A DNA stretch of 64,000 bases from Micromonospora andamanensis (GTDB taxonomy: Bacteria > Actinomycetota > Actinomycetes > Mycobacteriales > Micromonosporaceae), in contig NZ_BOOZ01000023.1 of the NCBI RefSeq assembly GCF_016863495.1, forward strand, positions 62,001-126,000, in the 5' to 3' direction. The first letter of the stretch is position 1. The number at the start of each line of letters is the position of its first letter. Below are positions 48,145 through 56,727 of the stretch, piece after piece. The notes under the pieces are model-generated. The model was not told where the DNA came from and made no database searches. It saw only the letters and a list, made by a program, of their open reading frames with translations. Both the position numbers and the translations under genes were made by a program.

Positions 48145-49602
48145 ATGCCGGACCGCACCGACTACTCGGCTCTCATCGCCGGGCACACCGCCGTCATCGA
48201 GATGATCAACTCCGGTGACGCGGGTCTGCCGGTCCTGACCCAGCTGCTCCGGGTTGCCCAGCCCGCGCTCGGGGCCGCCGGGATGGCATTCGTGGAGTTC
48301 GCGCCCAGCGGCGGCCGGGTGATCGCCGCCACCGGGGCCGCCGAGTGGACAGTGGGCCGACCGCTGCCCGCTAACGATCCGGTCACCATCTGCCTGCTCG
48401 CCGGTCCCCGGGTGCAGTGCGTACGCACCGACCGGTTCACCAACCCGCTCGCCAGCGAGCTGGCCCAGCGCGGCCTGGGTCGGATGGTCGTCTCCCGGGC
48501 CGAGATCGGTGGCCACACCGTCGGCAGCCTGCACGCCCTCTACCCCGCCGAGGACGAGGAGCCCGGTGCCGAGCAACGCGGCGTGATCGGGTACCTCGGC
48601 TCCTGCATCGCCCACATGTACGGCGACCAGAGCGGCCTGCCGGTGCACGGCGACGGTCCGGTGGTCGCGGCGCTCGCCGACGGGCTGGCCGTGGTCGACC
48701 GGGACGCCCACGTACGGCTCTGGAATCCGGCCGCCGCGCAGGTGACCGGTCGGTCCACCGAAGAGGCGATCAACAAGCCGCTGCCCTTTCCACTCCCCCC
48801 GTCCGGGCAGGTCCTCGACCACCGCCTGCCGAGCGGGCGCTGGCTGCGGATCACCTCGGGTGAGCTGCCCGGACCCGGCGCCCTGCGGGTGGTCACCTTC
48901 CGGGACACCACCGACCAGCAGCGGCACGACCACGAACGGGACCTCTTCGTCGCGGTCACCAGTCACGAACTGCGTACCCCGGTGACGGTCATCAAGGGCT
49001 ACGCGGACACCCTCACCGACCACTGGGAGTCGCTGAGCGAGCCCGACCGGCGGCAGGCGGCCCGGGTGATCGGCCAGCGGGCCAACGAGCTGGCCCGGCT
49101 GCTCGACCGGCTGCTCTCCTCCGCGGCCGAGGCATGGCCGGGCGACGGGCCCCCGGCCGCCTTCGACCTCACCACGACGCTGCGGGTCGCGATCGACGAC
49201 CTGCCCACGGATCTGCGTCGGCGAACCAGCCTCCAGGTGCCGGCCGAGCTGCCCCGGGCGATCGGGCATCGGCAGAGCCTGGCCACCGTGCTCACCGAAC
49301 TCGTCACGAACGCCGGCAAGTACTCGCCACCCGATTCGCCTATCGACGTCGCCGCCGGTGCCGACGGCCAGACCGTCTGCTTCCGGGTCAGTGACCGGGG
49401 CATCGGCGTACGCCCGGAGCACGTGGAACGGGCCTTCGACCGGTTCTGGCAGGGTGACTCCGGCGACCGGCGTCGCTATCCCGGCACCGGTCTCGGCCTC
49501 TATCTCGTCCGCCGGATCGTTGAACAACAGAATGGGTGGGTATCCCTTCGACCGAGAAGTGGTGGGGGTACGGTCGCAGAGGTGCGGCTGCCCCGCAGGT
49601 GA
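48145..49602 (+). CDS. GAF-PAS sensor histidine kinase without an adjacent regulator
   Basis: 485 residues, ATG 48145. No membrane segment. N-terminal GAF-like region (about 20-170), PAS (ALADGLAVVDRDAHVRLWNPAAAQVTGRS, about 175-245), HisKA with VAVTSHELRTPVTVIKGYADTL (phospho-His) and HATPase (ELVTNAGKYSPPD, VSDRGIGVRPEHVERAFDRFW, GTGLGLYLVRRIV). A soluble kinase that senses an internal or diffusible signal. No receiver-domain gene is next to it, so its partner is elsewhere. The following small ATPase gene (49636) may act in the same pathway. Start is the first plausible ATG; no clear ribosome site. Confidence 0.93.
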   Translation: MPDRTDYSALIAGHTAVIEMINSGDAGLPVLTQLLRVAQPALGAAGMAFVEFAPSGGRVIAATGAAEWTVGRPLPANDPVTICLLAGPRVQCVRTDRFTNPLASELAQRGLGRMVVSRAEIGGHTVGSLHALYPAEDEEPGAEQRGVIGYLGSCIAHMYGDQSGLPVHGDGPVVAALADGLAVVDRDAHVRLWNPAAAQVTGRSTEEAINKPLPFPLPPSGQVLDHRLPSGRWLRITSGELPGPGALRVVTFRDTTDQQRHDHERDLFVAVTSHELRTPVTVIKGYADTLTDHWESLSEPDRRQAARVIGQRANELARLLDRLLSSAAEAWPGDGPPAAFDLTTTLRVAIDDLPTDLRRRTSLQVPAELPRAIGHRQSLATVLTELVTNAGKYSPPDSPIDVAAGADGQTVCFRVSDRGIGVRPEHVERAFDRFWQGDSGDRRRYPGTGLGLYLVRRIVEQQNGWVSLRPRSGGGTVAEVRLPRR

Positions 49603-49635
49603 CAGTGGGGGTCACGGGGCGAAAGAGGGGCAGAG

Positions 49636-50082
49636 GTGGCGACGACAGCTGTCGAACGGTCGTGGTGCGTGGTGGTGCCGCACCATGCCAGTGGGGCGCG
49701 GATCGCCCGGCACCGGCTCGCCGCCGAACTCGGCGGGGCCGTCTCGCCGCCGATGCTGGCGGATCTGGTGGCGGTCCTGGCCGAGCTGGTCGGTAACGCG
49801 GTCCGGCACGCCGACCCGCTGCCGGGCGGCGTGGTCCGGGTCGCCTGGCGGCTGCGGTCCACGGCCGGGGGGCCACAGCTCCGGCTGCGGGTGACCGACG
49901 GCGGTGCCGCGTGCAGCCCCCGGATCCGGCCACCGGACCTGGACGCGGCCGACGGCCGTGGCCTGCACATCGTCTCCGGCCTGGCAACCAGCTGGGGGGT
50001 GGAGCGCGACGGCCTCGGGCAGAGCGTCTGGGCCGACTTCGACCCGGCCGGTGACCGGCCGGCGCTGGTGCCGGCAGGCTGA
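49636..50082 (+). CDS. RsbW-like anti-sigma-type ATP-binding protein
   Basis: 148 residues from GTG 49636, with AGAGGGGCAGAG upstream. HATPase_c_2 fold: VLAELVGNAVRHADPLPGGVVRVAW (N-box Asn), LRLRVTDGGA (G1), and RGLHIVSGLATSWGVERDG (G2 type). Such proteins bind and phosphorylate anti-anti-sigma factors in partner-switching systems, widespread and mostly orphan in actinomycetes. No sigma factor or STAS gene is next to it. Thirty-three bases separate it from the preceding kinase gene, so the two may be coexpressed. Confidence 0.9.
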   Translation: MATTAVERSWCVVVPHHASGARIARHRLAAELGGAVSPPMLADLVAVLAELVGNAVRHADPLPGGVVRVAWRLRSTAGGPQLRLRVTDGGAACSPRIRPPDLDAADGRGLHIVSGLATSWGVERDGLGQSVWADFDPAGDRPALVPAG

Positions 50083-50161
50083 ACCACTCGGTCCACCGAC
50101 TGGCGCGGCAAGGGCGGGTCCGGCCCCCACCGGCCGCCGGAGCACTCTAGGCTGTGTCGCC

Positions 50162-51046
50162 GTGAGCAAGCGTCGAAAGAACCAGCGAGCCGCCACTCCC
50201 TCCGGCAGGCGGGAGCGTATCCGGGACGTCTTCGTACCCCGGCCCTTCGAAGGGCTTGTCGACGAGCCCGAGTGGATCGCTCTGCGGGAGCTGGTGCCAG
50301 CCGCCTCCGCACCGCTGCGGCTCACCCCGGCACTCGTCGACGAGTACGGCGACCGGCCGGTCACCCTGGCCACCGTGCTGCCGATGGCCGCTCCCGCGAT
50401 GAGCCGGGACGACGGTCACATCTTCATCGGGCTCCAGCGCCACCTTCAGTCCGGTGACGTCTCTCGCGACCTGGCCGAGTCGCTGCTCTGCGCACTGCGC
50501 ACCGACCCGGGCGCCCAGGTCGCGGTGCCGCCGCTGCCCGGCCCCGGTCCCCGGTTGCAGGACATCCTGGTCGACGGCCCGTTGGAGGTCAGCCTGCACG
50601 AGGGCTTCGAGTTCTGGCTGTCCCCGGAAGCCGCCGAGGACCCGACCGTGCGGGCCTCCCTGGAGCGGGCCAACGCGGCGATCTACCCGACGGTGCGGCT
50701 GACTGCCGCGCGGGCCGCGTACTGGTGCCAGGTGACGGGCAAGGCACACGTCCGCTGGGTGCTGCCCGAGGCCGAGGAGGCCGCCCTGGACGCGCTGGCC
50801 CGGCTCGGCGCGGCCGGCTCGCTGACCCTCGGCGAGGAGACCAGGTTCGCCGGTATGTTCCGCGCCCACGGGCGGCTGGTGCCGGTCTGGGACCTGCCCG
50901 AGGAGACCCCGGCCGACGACTGGGAGCAGCAGGTCGCCGACTTCGCCAAGCGGTACGCCGACGCCCTGGCCGAGACCGGCCCTCTCGACGCCGCCGCCCG
51001 CCGGTCCCGGCAGGGACTGCTGGGCCGCCAACTCACCCTGCGCTGA
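50162..51046 (+). CDS. DUF5926-family protein
   Basis: 294 residues from GTG 50162 (leaderless type, TAGGCT eight bases upstream). N-terminus MSKRRKNQRAATPSGRRERIRDVFVPRPFEGLVDEPEWIALRELVPAASAPL is basic and matches the actinobacterial DUF5926 proteins, which have no known function. The middle contains DGHIFIGLQRHLQSGDVSRDL and a predicted alternation of strands and helices. No membrane segment, no catalytic motif. The basic N-terminus could bind RNA or ribosomes. The family is conserved across actinobacteria, usually near the same set of genes, which suggests a housekeeping role. Confidence 0.82.
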   Translation: MSKRRKNQRAATPSGRRERIRDVFVPRPFEGLVDEPEWIALRELVPAASAPLRLTPALVDEYGDRPVTLATVLPMAAPAMSRDDGHIFIGLQRHLQSGDVSRDLAESLLCALRTDPGAQVAVPPLPGPGPRLQDILVDGPLEVSLHEGFEFWLSPEAAEDPTVRASLERANAAIYPTVRLTAARAAYWCQVTGKAHVRWVLPEAEEAALDALARLGAAGSLTLGEETRFAGMFRAHGRLVPVWDLPEETPADDWEQQVADFAKRYADALAETGPLDAAARRSRQGLLGRQLTLR

Positions 51047-51056
51047 TCCACGCCGG

Positions 51057-52277
51057 TCAGGCGGAGCGGCTACGCTCCCGCTCCCGCAGCAGCGGGCAGG
51101 ACATGCAGCGGGGGCCGCCCCGCCCCGAGCCCAGCTCCGAGCCGGCGATCGGGATGAGTTCGATCCCGGCCCGCTCCAACTGGGCGTTGGTCTCGACGTT
51201 GCGCTCGTAGCCGACGCAGAGGCGGGGCGCGAGCGCCAGGGTGTTGTTGCCGTCGTCCCACTGTTCCCGCTCGGCGGTCACCGGGTCGAGCCCGGTGTCG
51301 ATCACCCGTAGCCGGTCCAGGTCCATCGCGTCGGCGGCGGCGCGCAGGAACGGTGCCGGCCCGTCGACCCGCGGATCCTCGCCGTCGGCACCGGCGATGA
51401 CTGTGTACGCCGACAGCGTGCTGGCCACGTTCGGATACATCAGCACCGCGTCGACGTCGACCATCGTGCAGATCGTGTCCAGGTGCATTGTCGCCCGCTC
51501 CTGGGCGATCGGTACGACGAGGATGGTGTGCGCCAGACCGGCCGCGACGACCCGGCGGGCGAGCCGCTCGGCACCGGCGGGTGTCGTCCGCTCGCCGACA
51601 CCGACGGCCAGCACGCCGGGTGCCAGCAGCAGTACGTCGCCACCTTCCAGCGGCTCCAGGCCCGGTCGGTAGACGAACTCGGTGCCGGCGAACCGGGGAT
51701 GGTGACGGTAGATCGCGTCGGTGAGGGTGGTCTCCCGCCGCCGGGCCGGCATCGCCAGACTCGTCACCCCGACCCGGTCACCGATCCACAGTGACGAGTC
51801 ACGGGTGAACAACAGGTTGGGCAGCGGGTCGATGATGAAGTCGTGTCTGTCCATCAGGGTGTAGACGAGACCACCCCGGCGGTCCCGACCGAGCCGCAGC
51901 TCCTCGTGGGCCAGGCCGGCCACGAGGACGCCGGCCAACGCGGCCGGATCGAGGTACGCCAGGTGCCCGGCGACCCGGGCGCGCAGGGTGTCGCCGAGCC
52001 GGGGCGAGTTGAGCACCTCGTCGGTCAGCTCCGTCCGGGCGTCCGACACGGCAAGCGTCTCGGTGAGCAGGTCGGTCAGGTAGAGCACCTCGACACCGCG
52101 TTCGCGCAGCGCCGCCGCGAAGGCGTCGTGCTCCTCCTGGGCCCGGCCCACCCACGGGATGGCGTCGAAGAGCAGCGAGTCGTTGTTGCGGGGGGTGAGC
52201 CGGGCGAGTTCCGGCCCCGGGCGGTGCAACAGGACGGTGCCGAGCCGGCCGACCTCACTGTCCACGTAGTGGCTCAC
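51057..52277 (-). CDS. arcA: Arginine deiminase
   Basis: 406 residues from GTG 52277. Full set of ADI motifs: GRLGTVLLHRPGPELARLTPRN near the start, LPNLLFTRDSSLWIG (substrate Asp), HLDTICTMVDVDAVLM (catalytic His), WDDGNNTLALAP, and the catalytic Cys 391 in GRGGPRCMSCP. It converts arginine to citrulline and ammonium in the cytoplasm. No carbamate kinase or ornithine carbamoyltransferase is adjacent, so it may act for acid or nitrogen use rather than energy. TACGCT lies six bases before the GTG (leaderless type), and an ARG-box-like palindrome at 52323-52347 lies further upstream. Confidence 0.95.
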   Translation of the reverse strand: MSHYVDSEVGRLGTVLLHRPGPELARLTPRNNDSLLFDAIPWVGRAQEEHDAFAAALRERGVEVLYLTDLLTETLAVSDARTELTDEVLNSPRLGDTLRARVAGHLAYLDPAALAGVLVAGLAHEELRLGRDRRGGLVYTLMDRHDFIIDPLPNLLFTRDSSLWIGDRVGVTSLAMPARRRETTLTDAIYRHHPRFAGTEFVYRPGLEPLEGGDVLLLAPGVLAVGVGERTTPAGAERLARRVVAAGLAHTILVVPIAQERATMHLDTICTMVDVDAVLMYPNVASTLSAYTVIAGADGEDPRVDGPAPFLRAAADAMDLDRLRVIDTGLDPVTAEREQWDDGNNTLALAPRLCVGYERNVETNAQLERAGIELIPIAGSELGSGRGGPRCMSCPLLRERERSRSA

Positions 52278-52322
52278 CCTCGCAGCGTAGGGCAGGGTTT
52301 GGCGGTATCCGGTAAAACAACC

Positions 52323-52347
52323 GTGGGTGAATATGGCATTCATCCAC
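52323..52347. promoter_or_regulatory. ARG-box-like palindrome upstream of arginine deiminase
   Basis: GTGGGTGAAT-ATGGC-ATTCATCCAC: arms match at 9 of 10. Its core TGAAT-N5-ATTCA is like the ArgR/AhrC ARG box (TGAAT-N4-ATTCA), with one extra centre base. It lies about 35 bases beyond the arcA -10 region and about 95 bases before the divergent NERD gene. Binding by ArgR is inferred. Confidence 0.45.
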
Positions 52348-52440
52348 AGTCATTCCGGCGCTCCGGCTTGCCGACCACCGGGACTAGCAACGTAGGGTAG
52401 TGAGAACGTAACTTCGAGGGACCTTTTGCCGGAGGTCGCG

Positions 52441-53181
52441 ATGACTGTCTTCCCCGCTCGTCGAGCCGTACCGTCCGCCCGGGCGCTGCCGCCAGTGGCG
52501 GTACCGCACCCTCGGGTCGAGTCGCCAGGGGTGGTCGCGACACCTCGCCCATCGCCGTTGGAGTGGGCCCGCCGTCGCCGGGCGGAGCGGGGCGCACGGC
52601 GGCTGGAGGCGGCAGGTGCCCGCGCACTCGGTCAGCTCGACCATCTCGGGCCGGCGTGGCACGTCATCGACTGGCCCCGCACCGACGCGGCTGACGTCCT
52701 GCTCGACGACCACGCGGACAACCGGGCCGGCTTCCTGGCCATCGGTCCGAGCGGGCTCTTCGCCGTCACCATCGCCGACCACGGCCGCGCCCGCGTCCTG
52801 GTCGCCGGTGACGTGGTGCAGATCAACGGCAAGCGCCCGCCGTACGTGGCCGAAGCCCGCCGCGACGCCCGGCGAGCGAGCAAGGCACTGACCGCTGCCG
52901 TCGGCCACCCGATCCCGGTGACTCCGGTGCTCACCTTTGTCGGCTCGGGGGTCATCAGCGTTTACGGCCTGCCCAAGGACTGCCTCATGGCCACCCACCG
53001 GGAGCTCGACCGGCTGCTCGTGGCCGGCGGCAACCGGATCAGCCCGGCCACCGCCGAAAAGTTGTCCCGGGTCGCGCAGCACCCCGGCACCTGGGGAAAC
53101 GGCAGCTACCCGCCGGCCGCCGACTACCGGTGGTACGAGGACGGCCGAATGGCCGCTGACAAGCCGGCCGGCCGCCGGTAA
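52441..53181 (+). CDS. NERD-domain (nuclease-related) protein
   Basis: 246 residues from ATG 52441, preceded by GGAGG. N-terminal linker (about 1-50), then a domain with ARALGQLDHLGPAWHVIDWPRTDAADVLLDDHADNRAGFLAIGPSGLFAVTI, ADHGRARVLVAGDVVQINGKRPPYVAEARRDARRASKAL. Strand-D-x-D-hydrophobic-IGPSGLFAV is the NERD pattern, similar to Holliday-junction-type nuclease folds; several family members look non-catalytic. No transmembrane segment. Role unknown, possibly DNA processing or defence-like. Divergent from arginine deiminase. Confidence 0.75.
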   Translation: MTVFPARRAVPSARALPPVAVPHPRVESPGVVATPRPSPLEWARRRRAERGARRLEAAGARALGQLDHLGPAWHVIDWPRTDAADVLLDDHADNRAGFLAIGPSGLFAVTIADHGRARVLVAGDVVQINGKRPPYVAEARRDARRASKALTAAVGHPIPVTPVLTFVGSGVISVYGLPKDCLMATHRELDRLLVAGGNRISPATAEKLSRVAQHPGTWGNGSYPPAADYRWYEDGRMAADKPAGRR

Positions 53182-53348
53182 CGTCAGCGGCGACGCCACG
53201 CGGCCGGGCACGGCTCAGCTCCCGCCGGCCCGCGCCGTCGCCGACCGGGCACCTATCAACACCGACGGCACCGTACGCCCAACACGGTCGGCGGTCGCTA
53301 CCGCGACCGGCTAGCGTGGACGTACCGTCGGTGTGCATAGGAGGCTCG

Positions 53349-53807
53349 GTGGCCCACGTCGAACTCTCGCTCTCGGAAGTGTTCGCGCCCTCCGGGGGGA
53401 CACCGACAGAGCCTGGGTGCGACAACATCGGCCGCTGGTCGGCCACGGTTTCCAGCGCCCATGAGCCGTGCCTGCTGATCGACGCCGAGACCCGGGTGCT
53501 GGCGGTCTCCACGGCCGGGTGCGAACTGCTGCAACTCGGCGCGCCGGAGGACGTGATAGGTCTGCCGCTGCTCGACGGCGGGTTGCGACTCCTGGACTTC
53601 ACCGCCTACCGGGGCGAGCTGGCCGAGCCCGAGGTCGACAAGATCCCGCCGCTGCTGGCGCTCACCTCCGGGCGGCTGGCCCGTGGTCTGCTCCGGATCG
53701 AGGCGGCCACGGAAGACGCGCCCGACGCGACAGTGGACGCCATCTCCACACCCGTGCTCGCCGACGGCGAGGTGGCCGGCTCCCTCACCTTCTTCTCCGA
53801 GGTCTGA
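53349..53807 (+). CDS. PAS-domain-like protein
   Basis: 152 residues from GTG 53349, with AGGAGG upstream; TAGCGT (53312-53317) is a good -10. The central region CLLIDAETRVLAVSTAGCELLQLGAPEDVIGLPLLD, then LLDFTAYRGELAEPEVDKIPPLLALTSGRLARGLLRIEA, has the PAS pattern (sensor strand, 'a' then helix and glycine turn). No output domain follows. A stand-alone PAS protein probably binds a partner kinase or regulator; none is next to it except the orphan kinase at 48145, about 4 kb away. Confidence 0.72.
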   Translation: MAHVELSLSEVFAPSGGTPTEPGCDNIGRWSATVSSAHEPCLLIDAETRVLAVSTAGCELLQLGAPEDVIGLPLLDGGLRLLDFTAYRGELAEPEVDKIPPLLALTSGRLARGLLRIEAATEDAPDATVDAISTPVLADGEVAGSLTFFSEV

Positions 53808-53870
53808 CTTCCTCCTACCATTGGCTCGGCCACCTGCCACCCGCGAGTCACCCGCCCCGAGGACCACCCC

Positions 53871-54542
53871 GTGCCGTCCACCTCGCCGCCCCCCGCCGAC
53901 CCCGACCGCCCGACCGCTGGCTCCTGGTCCGGTGGCGACGTCACCTGCCGGCGCTACGGCCGGCTGGTAGGTGTTGCCGTGCTGACCGCGCTGCTGATGG
54001 TCGGGTGCGGCGCGCCCCCGGAGGCGCGGGACAGCGGCGGTCTGCCGACCCGGGCGGCCACCACGACGCCGAGCAGCCCGGCCAGTCCCGCCACACCGTC
54101 GTTCGGCGCACTGCCGAGTGCCGGTCCGACCCTTCCGTCGGCCGACCCGGGGCTGGTCGCGGTTGCCTGCACCGGCGAGCCGTCGGCGAAGCAGATCATC
54201 GAGCTGGTGCGGGGCCGTCGTGGGTTGCTGCCCGGCAACGCCCGGGTCAGCGTCCGCAACGGCCCGTTGTGTGCCGCCGGTTGGCAGTTGACCACCCTCG
54301 ACGTGGCCGGGTACGAGCCGCTTCAGGTGGTGACCCGGGACCGGGCCGGGACCCTGCGTCTGGTGACCGCCGGGACGGACGTGTGCACGGCCGAGGTGCG
54401 GGTCGCCAGTCCCGCCGGCATCCAGACGCTTGCCTGTGGCAGTGACGGCGGCGGCGTACCGGTGCCGGTACCGACCCCGTCGCCCGTGGTGCCGACACCC
54501 TCGCCCTCGCCGTCGGGCTCATCGCCAACTCCGGGTGCGTAG
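53871..54542 (+). CDS. Lipoprotein with Pro/Ser/Thr-rich linkers
   Basis: 223 residues, GTG 53871. A basic N-terminal stretch (about 20 residues) precedes the signal helix and lipobox LLMVGC (Cys about 46), so exposed on the outer membrane face. Next, a low-complexity Ser/Thr/Pro/Ala linker (about 50-90), a small domain with two Cys (VAVACTGEPSAKQIIELVRGRRGLLPGNARVSVRNGPLCAAGWQLTTLD), and a Pro-rich tail. The compact domain may be disulfide-bonded. Function unknown. Ten bases separate it from pheA, but pheA has its own -10, so an operon is not certain. Confidence 0.75.
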   Translation: MPSTSPPPADPDRPTAGSWSGGDVTCRRYGRLVGVAVLTALLMVGCGAPPEARDSGGLPTRAATTTPSSPASPATPSFGALPSAGPTLPSADPGLVAVACTGEPSAKQIIELVRGRRGLLPGNARVSVRNGPLCAAGWQLTTLDVAGYEPLQVVTRDRAGTLRLVTAGTDVCTAEVRVASPAGIQTLACGSDGGGVPVPVPTPSPVVPTPSPSPSGSSPTPGA

Positions 54543-54551
54543 GCTTGGCGC

Positions 54552-55508
54552 ATGCCGGGAACGCCGCCGACTCGTTTCGTCTACCTCGGGCCCGAGGGCA
54601 CCTTCGCTGAGCAGGCACTGCGTACGGTGTCCGCAGCCGAGCGGGGCAGCCGTACGCCGGCCCGCAGCGTCGGCGAGGCGTTGGAGGCCGTCCGCGCCGG
54701 GGAGGCCGACGCGGCCCTGGTGCCATTGGAGAACTCGATAGGCGGCGCGGTCGGGGTGACCCTCGACGAGCTGGCCGAGGGGGAACCGCTCGTCATCACC
54801 CGGGAGGTCATCCTTGCGGTGGAGTTCGTGCTCGGGGCGCGGGCGGGCACCCCGCTGCCGTCGATCCGCAGCATCGCCGCACACCCGCAGGCGTCCACCC
54901 AGTGCCGGGGCTGGCTGCGGGCACACCTGCCCGACGCGGTCGTGGTGGACGTGCTGTCCAACGGCGCGGCGGCGGCCGGCGCGGCCAACGGTGAGTACGA
55001 CGCGGCGATCTGCGCCCCGATCGGTGCGACCCGGCACCGGCTCGCCGTGCTGGCCGACAAGATCGCCGATCACCCCGACGCGGTGACCCGCTTCGCCCTG
55101 CTGTCGCGGCCCGGTCCGCCTCCGCCGCCCACCGGCGACGACGTGACGTCGCTCGCCGTCTACATCGCGCACGACCGGGTGGGTGCGCTGCTGTCCGTGC
55201 TCATGGAACTGGCGGTCCGGGGAGTCAACCTGACCCGGATCGAGTCCCGACCGACGGGCGAGGCGCTCGGCCGCTACGTGTTCTTCCTCGACTGCACAGG
55301 TCACGTTGCCGACGTCCGCCTCGGCGAGGCGTTGCAGGGGCTGCGCCGGGTCTGCGCCGACGTGCGCTTCCTCGGCTCGTACCCCCGGCACCGGTGGGAC
55401 GGGCCGACCAGGGAACGGCCGGTGGCCGCCCCGGCGGGCCTCTCCGACGCCGACTACACCGACGCCGCCGCCTGGCTCGCCCGCCTGCGCGCGGGCGAGC
55501 TGACCTGA
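54552..55508 (+). CDS. pheA: Prephenate dehydratase
   Basis: 318 residues, ATG 54552 (TAGGCT six bases upstream). Catalytic periplasmic-binding-like domain: FVYLGPEGTFAEQALRT, VPLENSIGGAVGVTLDEL, and the conserved TRF motif in DAVTRFALLSR. The C-terminal ACT domain with ALLSVLMELAVRGVNLTRIESRPTGEALGRYVFFLDCTGH contains ESRP, which binds phenylalanine for feedback inhibition. It converts prephenate to phenylpyruvate in phenylalanine biosynthesis. A monofunctional enzyme without chorismate mutase, as usual in actinobacteria. Gene order pheA, DUF1025 metallopeptidase, HAD phosphatase is known near oriC in Streptomyces, from memory. Confidence 0.96.
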   Translation: MPGTPPTRFVYLGPEGTFAEQALRTVSAAERGSRTPARSVGEALEAVRAGEADAALVPLENSIGGAVGVTLDELAEGEPLVITREVILAVEFVLGARAGTPLPSIRSIAAHPQASTQCRGWLRAHLPDAVVVDVLSNGAAAAGAANGEYDAAICAPIGATRHRLAVLADKIADHPDAVTRFALLSRPGPPPPPTGDDVTSLAVYIAHDRVGALLSVLMELAVRGVNLTRIESRPTGEALGRYVFFLDCTGHVADVRLGEALQGLRRVCADVRFLGSYPRHRWDGPTRERPVAAPAGLSDADYTDAAAWLARLRAGELT

Positions 55509-55510
55509 GC

Positions 55511-55534
55511 GGGCCGGCGCGGCTGCGCCGGCCC
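55511..55534. terminator. Terminator between convergent genes pheA and AIM24
   Basis: GGGCCGGCGC-GGCT-GCGCCGGCCC: a perfect 10-bp stem with a 4-base loop, filling the 38-base gap. Confidence 0.85.
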
Positions 55535-55546
55535 CCGGCGCGCGAC

Positions 55547-56263
55547 CTACCGGAACAGGCCGCCGAGCACGCCGCCCTGGTCCTGCTGCCCGCTGCCCAT
55601 GATCGGCGGTTCCTCGGAGGGCTGTACGACGACGAAGCCGTGGCCGGCGAAGCTCATCGTGTACGCCTCACCTGTGGTCCGGCCCAGCAGCGTGCCGAGC
55701 CCGATCTGGTCGGCCCGGTGGTAGCCGGTCTGGAGGCTCGCCGACCAGCAGACGGCAGCCTGCGGGTCGACGTAGGTGGGCGCATCCACGTTGAGCACGA
55801 CCGGGGTGCCCCGGGTGGTGACGGCGATCCTGCCGTGGCCGGTGAAGACGCAGTTGAAGAGGCCGGTGGAGGCCATGCCCGCGCCGCCGACCATCTTGAT
55901 GTCGTAGCGCAGGGTGCTGTCGAAGGCCAGCACGCTGGAGCCGTTTATGGACAGGGCGTCGCCCGGCTCCAGGTCGATGAGGTGCACGTCCTTGGCGAAG
56001 TCGGCGAGAAACACGTCACCGCGTCCGGTGAGTTTCATCAGCGGTACGCCCTCGCCGGTGAGCTTCTGCTTGAGGAAGTTGCCCAGTCCGCCGGAGCCCA
56101 GCGCCTGGAACTGCACCTGCCCCTGGTACGCGACCATCGAACCGACCCGGGCCATCGCCTCGCCGGCGAGTTCGATCTTCAACATCTTGGCGTTCTGCAA
56201 CCGCATGCCGGGCTGCGCCGACTCACGCTCCAGATTCTCCGCCGAGAACAGCTCACTGCGCAT
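55547..56263 (-). CDS. AIM24-family protein
   Basis: 238 residues, ATG 56263, preceded by GGGAGGAACCC. Beta-rich: AKMLKIELAGEAMARVGSMVAYQGQVQFQALGSGGLGNFLKQKLTGEGVPLMKLTGRGDVFLAD, and DALSINGSSVLAFDSTLRYDIKMVGGAGM, TGHGRIAVTTRGTPVVLNVDAPTYVDPQAAVCWSAS. The GSG/GRG turns and 'L.KLTG.G..FLA' are the AIM24 (TIM barrel-like double-psi beta) signature. Mitochondrial AIM24 organises cristae, whereas bacterial members have unknown function. Cytoplasmic or peripheral membrane. Gly/Gln-rich C-terminus. Convergent with pheA. Confidence 0.9.
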   Translation of the reverse strand: MRSELFSAENLERESAQPGMRLQNAKMLKIELAGEAMARVGSMVAYQGQVQFQALGSGGLGNFLKQKLTGEGVPLMKLTGRGDVFLADFAKDVHLIDLEPGDALSINGSSVLAFDSTLRYDIKMVGGAGMASTGLFNCVFTGHGRIAVTTRGTPVVLNVDAPTYVDPQAAVCWSASLQTGYHRADQIGLGTLLGRTTGEAYTMSFAGHGFVVVQPSEEPPIMGSGQQDQGGVLGGLFR

Positions 56264-56348
56264 GGGTTCCTCCCGTACTCGCCGTACCTGGCCGAGACGG
56301 TAGGGCCAGCCCGCAACCGGCCCGCAGACGACATGACGGCGGGAGCCC

Positions 56349-56687
56349 TCAGCCCCAGCCCAGTTCGTGCAGGCGCGCGTCGTCGATGCCGAAGTGGTGG
56401 GCGATCTCGTGCACCACCGTCACCGCCACCTCGTCGACGACGTCCTCCTCGCTGTGACAGATGCGCAGGATGGGGTTGCGGTAGATGAGGATGCGGTCCG
56501 GCAGCACACCCGCGTAGTCCCAGCCCCGGTCGGTCAACGCGTGTCCCTCGTAGAGCCCGAGCAGATCCTCACCCGGCGGCGGATCGTCCTCAACCAGGAT
56601 CACCACGTTGCTCATCAGCGCCAGCAGCTCCTCCGGAACCTCGTCCAGCGCCTCCCCCACGAGTTCCTCGAACCGCTCCCGCCCCAT
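56349..56687 (-). CDS. Minimal zinc metallopeptidase (DUF1025/zincin-like)
   Basis: 112 residues from ATG 56687. The start is uncertain: GTG 56699 or 56717 are in frame, but homologues begin near the MGRERFEELV sequence. Signature HEIAHHFGIDD (HExxH plus downstream Asp) at the C-terminus, GRGWDYAGVLPDRILIYRNPI before it. Small zincin-like proteins of this type are conserved in actinobacteria and near pheA; proteolytic activity is unproven. Acidic, cytoplasmic. Separated by 60 bases from the AIM24 start on the same strand. A family C palindrome lies upstream. Confidence 0.85.
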   Translation of the reverse strand: MGRERFEELVGEALDEVPEELLALMSNVVILVEDDPPPGEDLLGLYEGHALTDRGWDYAGVLPDRILIYRNPILRICHSEEDVVDEVAVTVVHEIAHHFGIDDARLHELGWG

Positions 56688-56727
56688 CTCCACCGCCACA
56701 CCCCCATTCTCCCCCACCCCACCCGCG

